From assembly GCF_000463015.1 (NCBI RefSeq), contig NC_022234.1, positions 496,001 to 560,000 of the forward strand: a DNA stretch of 64,000 nt. The letters run 5' to 3'. How positions within the stretch are numbered: the stretch's first letter is position 1; every line of letters begins with the position of its first letter. Position numbers and translations under genes: made by a program. This DNA is from Variovorax paradoxus B4. Lineage in GTDB: Bacteria; Pseudomonadota; Gammaproteobacteria; Burkholderiales; Burkholderiaceae_C. The notes below the pieces were generated by a model. That model was not told where the DNA came from and ran no database searches. It worked only from the letters and a program-made list of their open reading frames with translations. Positions 18,601 through 26,010 of the stretch are shown here, in pieces.

Positions 18601-21600
18601 GTTACCTGCTGGTTGGTGGCGTGCAGCTGGCTGCCATTGACCGCATCGGTCGAGGTGTCGGAAAGCCGGCCCGCTGCCACGTTGGTGATGGTGCGCTCCG
18701 CGCCGACCGCACCCACGCTCACCGTGCTCACCGGCGTGGTGCCCGCGAAGTTGTAGGTCGTGCCGCCGATCACGGCATTGGCCGTGCCTACCGCCGCGGT
18801 CGTGGTGGAACCGGACCCCAGCGCAATGTCGCCGGCGTTGTTGGCGACCGCGTTCGGGCCGATGGCGACGGAGTCCGTCCCTATCGCTTGCGAGTCGGGC
18901 AGCGTCGAGTTGGCATGGAAATACTTGATGCCCGCGCCGTTGTTGATGTCGTTGAGCGTGTCACCGATGGTGGTGATGTTGGCCGTGTTGGTCGCGATGT
19001 TGGTCGTGTTCGTCGTCACCTGCTGGTTGGTGGCGAACAGCTGCGAACCGTTGATGGCATCGGTCGAGGTGTCGGAAATCCGGCCGGCTGCCACGTTGGT
19101 GATGGTGCGCTCCGCACCCGCCGCGCCGACGCTCACCGTGCTCGTTGGCGTGGTGCCGGCGAAGTTGTAGGTTGTGCCGCCGATCACGGCGCTCGCGGTG
19201 CCGACCGTCGTGGTCGTCGTGGAGCCGGCGCCCAATGCAATGTCGCCGGCGTTGTTGGCGACCGCGTTCGGGCCGATGGCGACGGAGTCCGTGCCCAGCG
19301 CCTGTGAGTCGGGCAGCGTCGAGTTGGCGTGGAAGTACTTGATGCCCCCGCCGTTGTTGATGTCGCCGATCGTGTTGTTGATGTTGGTGATGCTGGCCGT
19401 GTTGGTCGCGATGTTGGTCGTGTTCGCCGTCACTTGCTGGTTGGTGGCGTACAGCTGCGAGCCGTTGATCGCGTCGGTCGACGTGTCGGAAAGCCGGCCC
19501 GCCGCCACGTTGGTGATGGTGCGCTCCGCACCCACGGCCCCCACGCTGACTGTCGAAGCCGGCGTCGTGCCGGCAAAGTTGTAGGTGACGCCGCCGATCA
19601 CGGCATTGGGCGTGCCGACCGCCGTGGTCGTCGTGGAGCCGGAACCCAGGGCCACGTCGTTCGCGTTGTTGGCCACCGCCGTGTCGCCGAACGCCACCGC
19701 GCCCGCGGCGAGCGCGCTGCTGGTGCTGCCGATCGCGACGCTGCCCTGGCCGATCACGGTGTTCTGGTAGCCGATGCCGACCGCGCCCTGCGCCGCGGTG
19801 CCGGGGGTGCTCACCGCTTGGCCGCCGCCGCCGACCATATTGGTGTTACCCATCGCCACCGAACCATTGCCGGTGGCGGTGTTGTCCAGGCCCGAGGCAA
19901 TCGCGCCGTTGCCGGTCGCAGTGTTGGGATCGCCGATGGCCACGGCGCCGTCACCGCTGGCGACGTTGCCCGAGCCGATCGAAACCGCGCGACCGCCGGT
20001 GGCGATGGAACCGTGACCGATGGCGACGGCGTCATCCGCGTCGGCGACGGACTCGCCGCCGATGGCGATCGCATTCGCACCCGATGCAAGGGCGCCGGCG
20101 GTGGCATTGCCGCCCAGCGCCACCGCGCCGATGCCGGTGGCGCGCACGGCCGTCGCGGCAGTGGTTCCGCCCGAACCGAGCGCGGTCGCGTAGTCGGCAG
20201 CCGCATTGGTCCGGGTACCAATCGCCACCGCGTCCACGCCGGTTGCCCGGCTTGTGCGTCCCATTGCGACAGCGCGTTCCTGGGATGCCGTCACATCCGT
20301 GCCAATGGCGATAACTTCCGCCGCGGTGGCGCCCGTTCCCGCCACCGTGCGTGCGCCAAGATTGATGGAGTTGATCTCCGAAGCGATCGCCTGGAAGCCG
20401 ATGGCGATGGCATTGCGGCCGGCTGCGCTGGTGTTGGTGCCTTGCGCGATGGCATCCAGTGCGGAAGCGTTTGCCTTGGAACCGATGGCTGTCGCCCTGT
20501 TCGCGCTCGCATTCGCGTTCAGGCCGATCGACGTCGTTGCATTGCCCGCGACGCCGATGCCTGCGTTGGTGCCGATGGCGACATTGTCGTCGCCGCTGAC
20601 CAGGTTGCCTGCCGAAGCCGCCAAGGTGGCATCGTAGGCGACCGTGCCATCGCCTGAGCCGAAGGCGACGTTGCGCGTTCCCGTGACGCCCGAACCCGCG
20701 CCCCGCATCACGCTCGCAATGCCTCCCCCCATGGCGGTGTTCAGCGCGCCGCTGACCAGCGTCCCGGCGGCAATGCCCACAGCGGCCGAACCCGTATTGG
20801 CGATGGTCGAGCCCGCGCCGGCACCCTGGCCGACCGCAACCGTGCTGGCCCCGACAGCGACCGCTTGCGCTCCGAGTGCAAGCGAACTGTTCCCAAGCGC
20901 CCGGGCGCTGTTGCCGAGGGCGACGGCTGCGTCGTCGCTTGCCGTTGCTCCGGCGCCAATGGCGACGCTGCGCAGCGCGGTCGCGGCCGCGTTGGTGCCA
21001 GCGGCGAAGGCATTGGTGTCCGTGGCATTTGCGCCGACCCCGATCGCTGTCGCGTTGACACCACTCGTGGTCGAGCGGGCGCCGATCGCAACCGCACCGG
21101 TCGAACCTGACGTGGTGGCTTCCAAACCAATGGCAACACTGTTCGCAGACTGGGCGTTCGCATCCTCACCCAGGGCGACTGCTGCCTGTCCGGTGGCGGT
21201 TGCCCTGATGCCGATCGCTGTGGCATAGAGCGCGCTGGATTTGGCCTGGGTGCCGATGGCGATGGCGCTGTCAGCACTGGAGGTCACATCCTGGCCAATC
21301 GCGATGGTGCTGTTGGCCAGCGCGCCTGTGCCGGCAATGCTGCGCGCGCCCAGGTAGATGGAGTTGATGCCTGCTGTATAGGCCTGGAAACCCACAGAGA
21401 TGGCATTCAGTTGGGCACTCAAGGAGTTGTACCCGACTGCAAGCCCGCCGCCGGTGGTGGCGGTCGCCAGAGCCCCCAGCGCGGTGGCTCCGGTCCCCGT
21501 GGCCGAGGAGTTGAGGCCCATGCAGGACGCCGTGCCGTTGTAGGCATTCCAAGGCGCCACATTGCAATTCACCGCCTGCGCCTGCGCCGAGATCGACAGC

Positions 21601-21734
21601 AATCCCAGCACGCCGGCCGCCGCGGCGATGGCCACGCGACTTGAACCACGCTTGCCGCGTGTTCGGGTGGTTTCGGACGCGGCCACCCAGGCGCCCAATG
21701 CCTCATTCCAGATGCTGCGGTACGACTTATTCAT
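15699..21734 (-). CDS. Trimeric autotransporter adhesin, passenger (frameshifted before anchor)
   Basis: The 2011-residue product begins with an extended ESPR signal peptide (MNKSYRSIWNEALGAWVAAS ... ISAQAQA). A long YadA-type head follows (AIGxxAxAxGxxAxAxG repeats, about residues 60-690). Then come about eight near-identical stalk modules of roughly 130 residues, each with KYFHANSTLPDSQ, SVAIGPNAVANN, TTYNFAGTTP and a neck ITNVAAGRLSDTSTDAINGS. A last head/neck group (KIRYYSVNSTGGGNEDNLG) precedes the stop. The frame ends at TAA 15699-15701 after DTNPDGSIN, where one base seems lost (TACAAC to TAAAC), so the YadA anchor is in another frame (15286-15693). It would act as a surface adhesin if the frame were restored. 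Confidence 0.9.
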   Translation of the reverse strand: MNKSYRSIWNEALGAWVAASETTRTRGKRGSSRVAIAAAAGVLGLLSISAQAQAVNCNVAPWNAYNGTASCMGLNSSATGTGATALGALATATTGGGLAVGYNSLSAQLNAISVGFQAYTAGINSIYLGARSIAGTGALANSTIAIGQDVTSSADSAIAIGTQAKSSALYATAIGIRATATGQAAVALGEDANAQSANSVAIGLEATTSGSTGAVAIGARSTTSGVNATAIGVGANATDTNAFAAGTNAAATALRSVAIGAGATASDDAAVALGNSARALGNSSLALGAQAVAVGASTVAVGQGAGAGSTIANTGSAAVGIAAGTLVSGALNTAMGGGIASVMRGAGSGVTGTRNVAFGSGDGTVAYDATLAASAGNLVSGDDNVAIGTNAGIGVAGNATTSIGLNANASANRATAIGSKANASALDAIAQGTNTSAAGRNAIAIGFQAIASEINSINLGARTVAGTGATAAEVIAIGTDVTASQERAVAMGRTSRATGVDAVAIGTRTNAAADYATALGSGGTTAATAVRATGIGAVALGGNATAGALASGANAIAIGGESVADADDAVAIGHGSIATGGRAVSIGSGNVASGDGAVAIGDPNTATGNGAIASGLDNTATGNGSVAMGNTNMVGGGGQAVSTPGTAAQGAVGIGYQNTVIGQGSVAIGSTSSALAAGAVAFGDTAVANNANDVALGSGSTTTTAVGTPNAVIGGVTYNFAGTTPASTVSVGAVGAERTITNVAAGRLSDTSTDAINGSQLYATNQQVTANTTNIATNTASITNINNTIGDINNGGGIKYFHANSTLPDSQALGTDSVAIGPNAVANNAGDIALGAGSTTTTTVGTASAVIGGTTYNFAGTTPTSTVSVGAAGAERTITNVAAGRISDTSTDAINGSQLFATNQQVTTNTTNIATNTANITTIGDTLNDINNGAGIKYFHANSTLPDSQAIGTDSVAIGPNAVANNAGDIALGSGSTTTAAVGTANAVIGGTTYNFAGTTPVSTVSVGAVGAERTITNVAAGRLSDTSTDAVNGSQLHATNQQVTANTTEITNINNGGGIKYFHANSTLPDSQALGTDSVAIGPDAVANNAGDIALGSGSTTTTAVGTPNAVIDGTTYNFAGTTPTSTVGVGAVGAERTITNVAAGRLSDTSTDAINGSQLYATNQQVTANTTQITNLGDTIGDINNGAGIKYFHANSTLPDSQAIGTDSVAIGPNAVANNAGDIALGAGSTTITAVGTANAVIGGTTYNFAGTTPLSTVSVGGVGAERTITNVAAGRLNANSTDAVNGSQLHATNQQVTANTTEIDNINNTIGDINNGGGIKYFHANSTLPDSQALGTDSVAIGPNAVANNPGDIALGSGSTTTAAVGTANAVIGGTTYNFAGTTPVSTVSVGAVGAERTITNVAAGRLSNTSTDAINGSQLFATNQQTTANTTEITNLNNTIGDINNGGGIKYFHANSTLPDSQALGTDSVAIGPNAVANNANDVALGAGSTTTTAVGTANAVIGGTTHNFAGTTPVSTVSVGAVGAERTITNVAAGRLDANSTDAINGSQLFATNQQVTADTTEITNINNTIGDINNGGGIKYFHANSTLPDSQALGTDSVAIGPNAVATNANDVALGAGSTTVAAVGTASTVINGTTYSFAGTTPASTVSVGSVGAERTITNVAAGRISGSSTDAINGSQLFATNQSIENLSTTVTANKIRYYSVNSTGGGNEDNLGATGADAIASGKDASATVAGAVAIGSGAVSDRFVAPSTGTIPAGSSLISYNTTDRALLGALSLGSATSYRQITNVADGTQAQDAVTVRQLSGALMSFAVTPTLYFHANSSAADSLAIGAESVAVGPQTVVNGNNGIGIGNGAVVQQSAPGGVAIGQGAISHMADSIALGTQSSAAAVQGVALGAGSSVTQAGGVALGAGSVASTAAGVAGYVPPTATEAQRIAIGATTSTLAAVSVGDAANGQFRQITGVAAGSADSDAVNVSQLRGVQGQVAVIDQSTVKYDTNPDGSIN
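16640..19690 (-). repeat. About eight tandem ~390-bp stalk modules in the adhesin gene
   Basis: The neck sequence ITNVAAGR recurs near 16730, 17120, 17512, 17905, 18300, 18672, 19090 and 19500, a spacing of about 372-417 bp. The head piece KYFHANSTLPDSQ recurs seven times. The units are nearly identical at DNA level, with small length differences in the TTNIATNT coiled-coil part. Such arrays recombine and vary in copy number. Confidence 0.9.
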
Positions 21735-22140
21735 GCATTTCTCCTCGATTGTTCAAGACGCCAAAAGCCTTGCTCCACGGCAAGCGGGATTCATGGGGCA
21801 TATGCCCTTAAACCTTTAGAAGTAATTGCAAAACTATTTGGTCAATTGCAATTAAACGGAAACATTTTTTTGGCGGATCTTAAGAGATTGCGGCGGAATG
21901 CAACTGGCGTGTGGCGGATTAGCGTCATTGCGGCATTATGGAAATTAAAGATTTTTATTGATTTGGCCTTATTAATAGTAATGTAAATTCATTATCAATT
22001 GAAATTACTTAGCATATATCTCCAGCGGATCTTGTTGGAAATTTCTATTGATTATTTATTGCAATAGTAATACTAAGTTTTTAAGTGCTGAATTAGTTGC
22101 CACGGATTTCCGTAGTAATCGATTGAAAATTTATATCAGT
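21735..22140. promoter_or_regulatory. AT-rich upstream region of the adhesin gene
   Basis: This stretch is far richer in A/T than anything nearby, with many AATT, TAAT and TTATT runs, and contains no convincing gene. It precedes the adhesin start (21734, minus strand), so it is a likely promoter region and a candidate for H-NS-like silencing. A TTCATTATCA string at 21988-21997 partly matches the 19-bp operator found elsewhere in the window, but one base is missing from its other half. Confidence 0.5.
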
Positions 22141-22161
22141 TGCTTGATGGCGTTATCGCAC

Positions 22162-22236
22162 CGAATTGGAGCGCCCCAAATTGGATGGCACCGAATTGAC
22201 GCACGACGAATTGATTTGCACCGAATTGGCGCGTCG
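22162..22236. repeat. Five tandem copies of a 15-bp repeat (core CGAATTG)
   Basis: Units begin at 22162, 22177, 22192, 22207 and 22222, each starting CGAATTG (CAAATTG in the second) with variable following bases. In the plus-strand frame they read RIGAP-QIGWH-RIDAR-RIDLH-RIGAS, a five-residue periodicity like pentapeptide-repeat proteins. The open frame (22048-22314) is short and has no ribosome site, so this is more likely a gene remnant or a DNA element. The region 22237-22509 holds nothing else I can support. Confidence 0.6.
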
Positions 22237-22509
22237 ACGGGTGTCGGCCGATGCCGTTGCTGTGCGCAGGGGTGGCCGAGGCCGGGGAGGAGGGGCGTTG
22301 CCGGAAGACGGTGAACCATCTGGCTCGCGAGGCGCCTCGGTGCGAGCTGCTGCGGATGGCTACGACCCGCGCTCAGGAGGCGGTGCGACGATCCGTCGGG
22401 CGGGAAGGGGAGATTGCTGCTGCGAACGCCTGCCGCCATGGGGCATTCGCCAGGCAGATGCGCCGCGGGAACCGCGGCGCATCGAAGGGAGCGGCTTGGC
22501 GGGAGTGGC

Positions 22510-22977
22510 CTAACGCAGCACGTAGCCGCTCAGGCGCCACGTGCCGCTGGGGTCGAGGCGAAAACTCGTCATCTCGCGCACCACCCGGTTGCCGGCGTTG
22601 GCAAAACGGGTTTCGTATTCGACGTTGATGTACTGGCCGGCAACGTCGGGATCTTCGTTCGCAACCAGTTGGCGATTGACCGAGATCCACGTGCGCTGCT
22701 GCGCCGCACCGAGCGGTGACCGCGACGCCTCGACCTGGCGAACGAACTCGGGACGTGCGACCCGCTTTTTGGTGGCGGGACCCGAGCCGTCCCAGAGTTC
22801 GCCGATCTTGCCCTGGTCCACCAGCTGGATGGCCTGCAGGCCGCCGCGAACCATGTTCGTCGGGTCGGCGTCCTGGGCCGCGGCCAGGCCTATCCAACCC
22901 GCCAGGAGTGCGGCGCCGAGAAGCAGTTTGCTTTTTGAGGTCATCTTCGGTTCGAGGAGTGTTTTGAATTTCAACAT
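22510..22977 (-). CDS. DUF4019-family periplasmic protein
   Basis: The product has a signal peptide (MTSKSKLLLGAALLAGWIGL, cut near AAAQDA) beginning at residue 12, so ATG 22944 may be the true start. The mature part reads LQAIQLVDQGKIGELWDGSG, RTWISVNRQLVAN, and then QYINVEYETRFANAGNRVVR and EMTSFRLDPSGTWRLSGYVL. This is the layout of the DUF4019 family, small secreted proteins with a cystatin/NTF2-like fold and no known activity. It is a monocistronic gene in an AT-richer neighbourhood between the adhesin and the glycosyltransferase gene. Confidence 0.8.
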   Translation of the reverse strand: MLKFKTLLEPKMTSKSKLLLGAALLAGWIGLAAAQDADPTNMVRGGLQAIQLVDQGKIGELWDGSGPATKKRVARPEFVRQVEASRSPLGAAQQRTWISVNRQLVANEDPDVAGQYINVEYETRFANAGNRVVREMTSFRLDPSGTWRLSGYVLR

Positions 22978-23236
22978 GTAAGTAGGTCTGATGTTACATG
23001 TAGAACTTTAATAGTGCCGTCCGTTTATAGCACTCAATATTCTTCTCCACGAGAGTTGGCGGTGAAGCGCGATCCAATAGGCCAGCTGAGCCTTTGATTT
23101 TTGCGGACTTTTGACTGCATATAGCGGCCGGTGCGGTCACCCAAATGCAAAGGCCGTGCCACAAGGCGACAGCTGCACCGGCTTTCATTGATCGATGTGC
23201 GGATGCGGTGTAATTGCGCCAAAGCTGAAAGAGAAG

Positions 23237-25468
23237 ATGGAAAAGCCAGAAAGCGACGATGTTCATGCGTTCGATGCCGCCCTGCGCCTGCACCAGGACG
23301 GGCAATTGGAAAAGGCGGAAGCCGCCTACGAAGCGCTCCTGGCGCGCAGGCCCGAGCACTACTCGAGCCTCGCAATGCTCGGCATCCTGAATCTTCAACG
23401 GAATCGCCCCGAGATCGCGCTGCGCTACGCCGATTTTTCCATTGCCAGGGAAGCGCGAGTGCCCAATGCGCACGCGACGCGTGGCGATGCGCTGCATCGC
23501 CTGGAAAAGTACGAAGAAGCCGCGGATGCTTTTCAGGCAGCACTTGCCCTGAACCCGAACGCCTACGACGTGCTGACGAACTACGGCATCACGCTCGTGC
23601 GGCTGGGCCGGCATGATGAAGCGCTCGCTTGCTACAACCTGGCGCTGGAGAAGCAGCCTTCGTCGCCTGACACGCTCTACAACCGAGGCGTAGAACTGCT
23701 CAGGCGATCGCACCATGCAGAGGCGCTCGATGACTTCGATGCAGTCCTTCTTCATTCGGCGAACGACGTGGATGCGCAGATCAGGCGCATCTATACCCTG
23801 TGCGGCTTGCATCGCCACCAGGATGCATGGACTGCGAGCGAGAACGCGGTGGCGCGCGGAATGGTTTCCCCGGGCATCCACCAGGCGCGCGGCTATGTAT
23901 TGATGGGGATGGGCGAGCCGGCAGGGGCGGCCGAGGCATTTCGGCAAGCCATCGGCATGCGTGCGCCGTCCGAAGCGGGTGATGGCGGTGGCCTCGATCA
24001 TCTCCATGCGGGGCGAGCGTTGGTGTGCACGGGCCGATATGAAGAAGCGTTCCTGCACTTCCGGCAGGCCGCGACATCCGTTCCGATGCCGGCCTATGCG
24101 GCAGGCGACCATTTGCTGGCGATGCTCCAGACGGTCCAATGGGACGATTTCGAGCATGAACGCGCCAAGGTCCTCGCCGCCGTTGCGAGCGGCAAGCCGT
24201 CCGCGACTCCGTTCGTCATGGCTGTTTGCAGTGACGATCCCCAGAGGGTCAGGCAGGCTGGCGAGACCTTCGCCAAGGACATGTGCGCGAACGTGGTGTG
24301 CCTGCCCATGGCACAGCCCGAGCGCCGCGAGCGAATCCGGATCGGCTACTTCTCGGCGGATTTCCATGCGCACGCGACGGCCGTGCTCATGGCCGAGCTC
24401 ATCGAGCAGCACGACCGGACGCAGTTCGAGGTTTTCTTGTTCTCGTTCGGCGTGCGGCATCGCGACGACGTGGCGGCTCGCCTCGCCAAGGCAGCCGACC
24501 ACTTTCTCGATGTTGTCGACATTTCGGATGCGGCGATCTGCGCTCTTGCCCGCGAACTGGGCATCGACATAGCGATCGACCTGAAAGGCTATACGCAGAA
24601 CTGCCGCCTGGGAATCTTTGCGGGACGTGCGGCGCCGGTGCAGGTCAACTACCTGGGCTATCCGGGCAGCATGGGGGCGACGTTCATCGACTACATCATC
24701 GGGGACGCGATCGTCACGCCCATCGACCATGCGCCGTTCTACACGGAGAAGATCGTCACGCTGCCCGGCTGCTACCAGCCCAACAGCCCCGGCATGCGAC
24801 CCATCGCCACGACGATGGGCGACAGGGCCTCCGAGCGGCGTGCGGCCGGATTGCCGGCCGAGGCCTTCGTGTTCTGCTGCTTCAACAACACCTACAAGAT
24901 CACGCCATCCGTCTTCGAACTGTGGATGCGAATCCTGCGTTCGGTCAGCGGCAGCGTGCTGTGGCTCTACGAGCCGGACGGCCACATCGCACCGAGGCTG
25001 CGAGCGCATGCAGCGAAGCAGGGCGTTGCGGCGGAACGCCTGGTTTTCGCATCGAGGCAGCCATTGCCTCTTCATCTGGCCCGGCACGCCTTGGCCGATC
25101 TGTTCCTGGATACCTTTCCGTGCAATGCACACACCACGGGAAGCGATGCCCTGTGGGCGGGCTTGCCCATGCTCACATGCCTTGGCGACACCTTCTCCAG
25201 CCGTGTCGCCGCGAGCCTTCTCTGCGCTGTCGGCTTGCCGGGCATGGTGGCCAATTCGCTGCAGCAATACGAAGCGATGGCGTGCAGTCTGGCAGCCAAT
25301 CCCGGCGTTCTGGAACGCCAGAGAGAACAACTCCTGAAGGCAAGAACCGAGGCACCGCTTTTCGATGTCGATCGCTATCGGCGCGGGATCGAGGACGCGT
25401 ACCGCCGCATGTGGGACAGCCATCGGCGAGGCGATGCGCCGGCGCCCATCGCCTGGACGAGGCACTGA
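23237..25468 (+). CDS. TPR-domain O-GlcNAc-transferase-like glycosyltransferase (GT41)
   Basis: ATG 23237 follows GAAAGAGAAG and is preferred to the frame start at 23195. The N-terminal ~280 residues are TPR repeats (AEAAYEALLARRPEHYSSLA, YEEAADAFQAALALNPNAYD, HDEALACYNLALEKQPSSPD). The catalytic half follows the SPINDLY/OGT pattern: RIRIGYFSADFHAHATAVLM with the catalytic-type His, CCFNNTYKITPSVFELWMRI with the UDP-contacting Lys, and FLDTFPCNAHTTGSDALWAG. It should move GlcNAc or another sugar from a nucleotide donor to Ser/Thr or Cys of proteins in the cytosol. Target unknown; the nearby giant adhesin is a conceivable substrate. Confidence 0.9.
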   Translation: MEKPESDDVHAFDAALRLHQDGQLEKAEAAYEALLARRPEHYSSLAMLGILNLQRNRPEIALRYADFSIAREARVPNAHATRGDALHRLEKYEEAADAFQAALALNPNAYDVLTNYGITLVRLGRHDEALACYNLALEKQPSSPDTLYNRGVELLRRSHHAEALDDFDAVLLHSANDVDAQIRRIYTLCGLHRHQDAWTASENAVARGMVSPGIHQARGYVLMGMGEPAGAAEAFRQAIGMRAPSEAGDGGGLDHLHAGRALVCTGRYEEAFLHFRQAATSVPMPAYAAGDHLLAMLQTVQWDDFEHERAKVLAAVASGKPSATPFVMAVCSDDPQRVRQAGETFAKDMCANVVCLPMAQPERRERIRIGYFSADFHAHATAVLMAELIEQHDRTQFEVFLFSFGVRHRDDVAARLAKAADHFLDVVDISDAAICALARELGIDIAIDLKGYTQNCRLGIFAGRAAPVQVNYLGYPGSMGATFIDYIIGDAIVTPIDHAPFYTEKIVTLPGCYQPNSPGMRPIATTMGDRASERRAAGLPAEAFVFCCFNNTYKITPSVFELWMRILRSVSGSVLWLYEPDGHIAPRLRAHAAKQGVAAERLVFASRQPLPLHLARHALADLFLDTFPCNAHTTGSDALWAGLPMLTCLGDTFSSRVAASLLCAVGLPGMVANSLQQYEAMACSLAANPGVLERQREQLLKARTEAPLFDVDRYRRGIEDAYRRMWDSHRRGDAPAPIAWTRH

Positions 25469-25537
25469 GCATGCGAAGCTCCGAGCCCGCGTATTCGGCC
25501 TAAACTGCGGCCCGCACAACTTCTCTTCGGAGGACCG

Positions 25538-25891
25538 ATGACGACGAATTACCAAGGCAGCTGTCACTGTGGTCGGATCGCCTTCGAAGTCGAGGGCGAC
25601 ATCCAGGGGGCGATGGCATGCAACTGCTCGATGTGCCAGCGCAAGGGATCGCTGCTGTGGTTCGTGCCGCACGACCGGCTCAGGCTGAAGACACCGCCCG
25701 AGGACATGAGCACCTACATGTTCAACAAGCACGTGATCTCGCACCGTTTCTGCGCGGTCTGCGGCATCCATCCCTTCGGCGAGGGCACCGATCCCAAGGG
25801 CAACAGGATGGCGGCCGTCAACATCCGCTGCCTCGAGGGCATCGACCTCGATGCGGTGCCGGTGCAGCATTTCGACGGGCGTTCGAAGTAG
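25538..25891 (+). CDS. GFA/CENP-V-family zinc protein
   Basis: This 117-residue protein has the full zinc-ligand set of the glutathione-dependent formaldehyde-activating (GFA) fold: CHCGRIAFEVEG near residue 9, ACNCSMCQRKG near 28-33 and FCAVCGIHPFGEG near 72-75. An excellent GGAGGA ribosome site precedes the ATG. The length is normal for the single-domain family. Actual formaldehyde or glutathione chemistry is not established for most members. It stands alone upstream of the EF-G-like gene. Confidence 0.9.
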   Translation: MTTNYQGSCHCGRIAFEVEGDIQGAMACNCSMCQRKGSLLWFVPHDRLRLKTPPEDMSTYMFNKHVISHRFCAVCGIHPFGEGTDPKGNRMAAVNIRCLEGIDLDAVPVQHFDGRSK

Positions 25892-26010
25892 GCAGCAACC
25901 AGCTTGCATCGGCGCGGCCAATCCCGTACGCTGGCCCGGCGTCCACGCGCAGCACCCGAGCCTTGCGGGCCGCCGGGCCGCCCCTGCGGACGCGCAAAGG
26001 AGTCCCTGCC

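Noticed and set aside
21980..21998. A fourth copy of the 19-bp operator before the adhesin
   Set aside because: AATGTAAATTCATTATCA resembles the site but has a one-base gap between halves and sits in a long AT-rich run where chance matches are likely.
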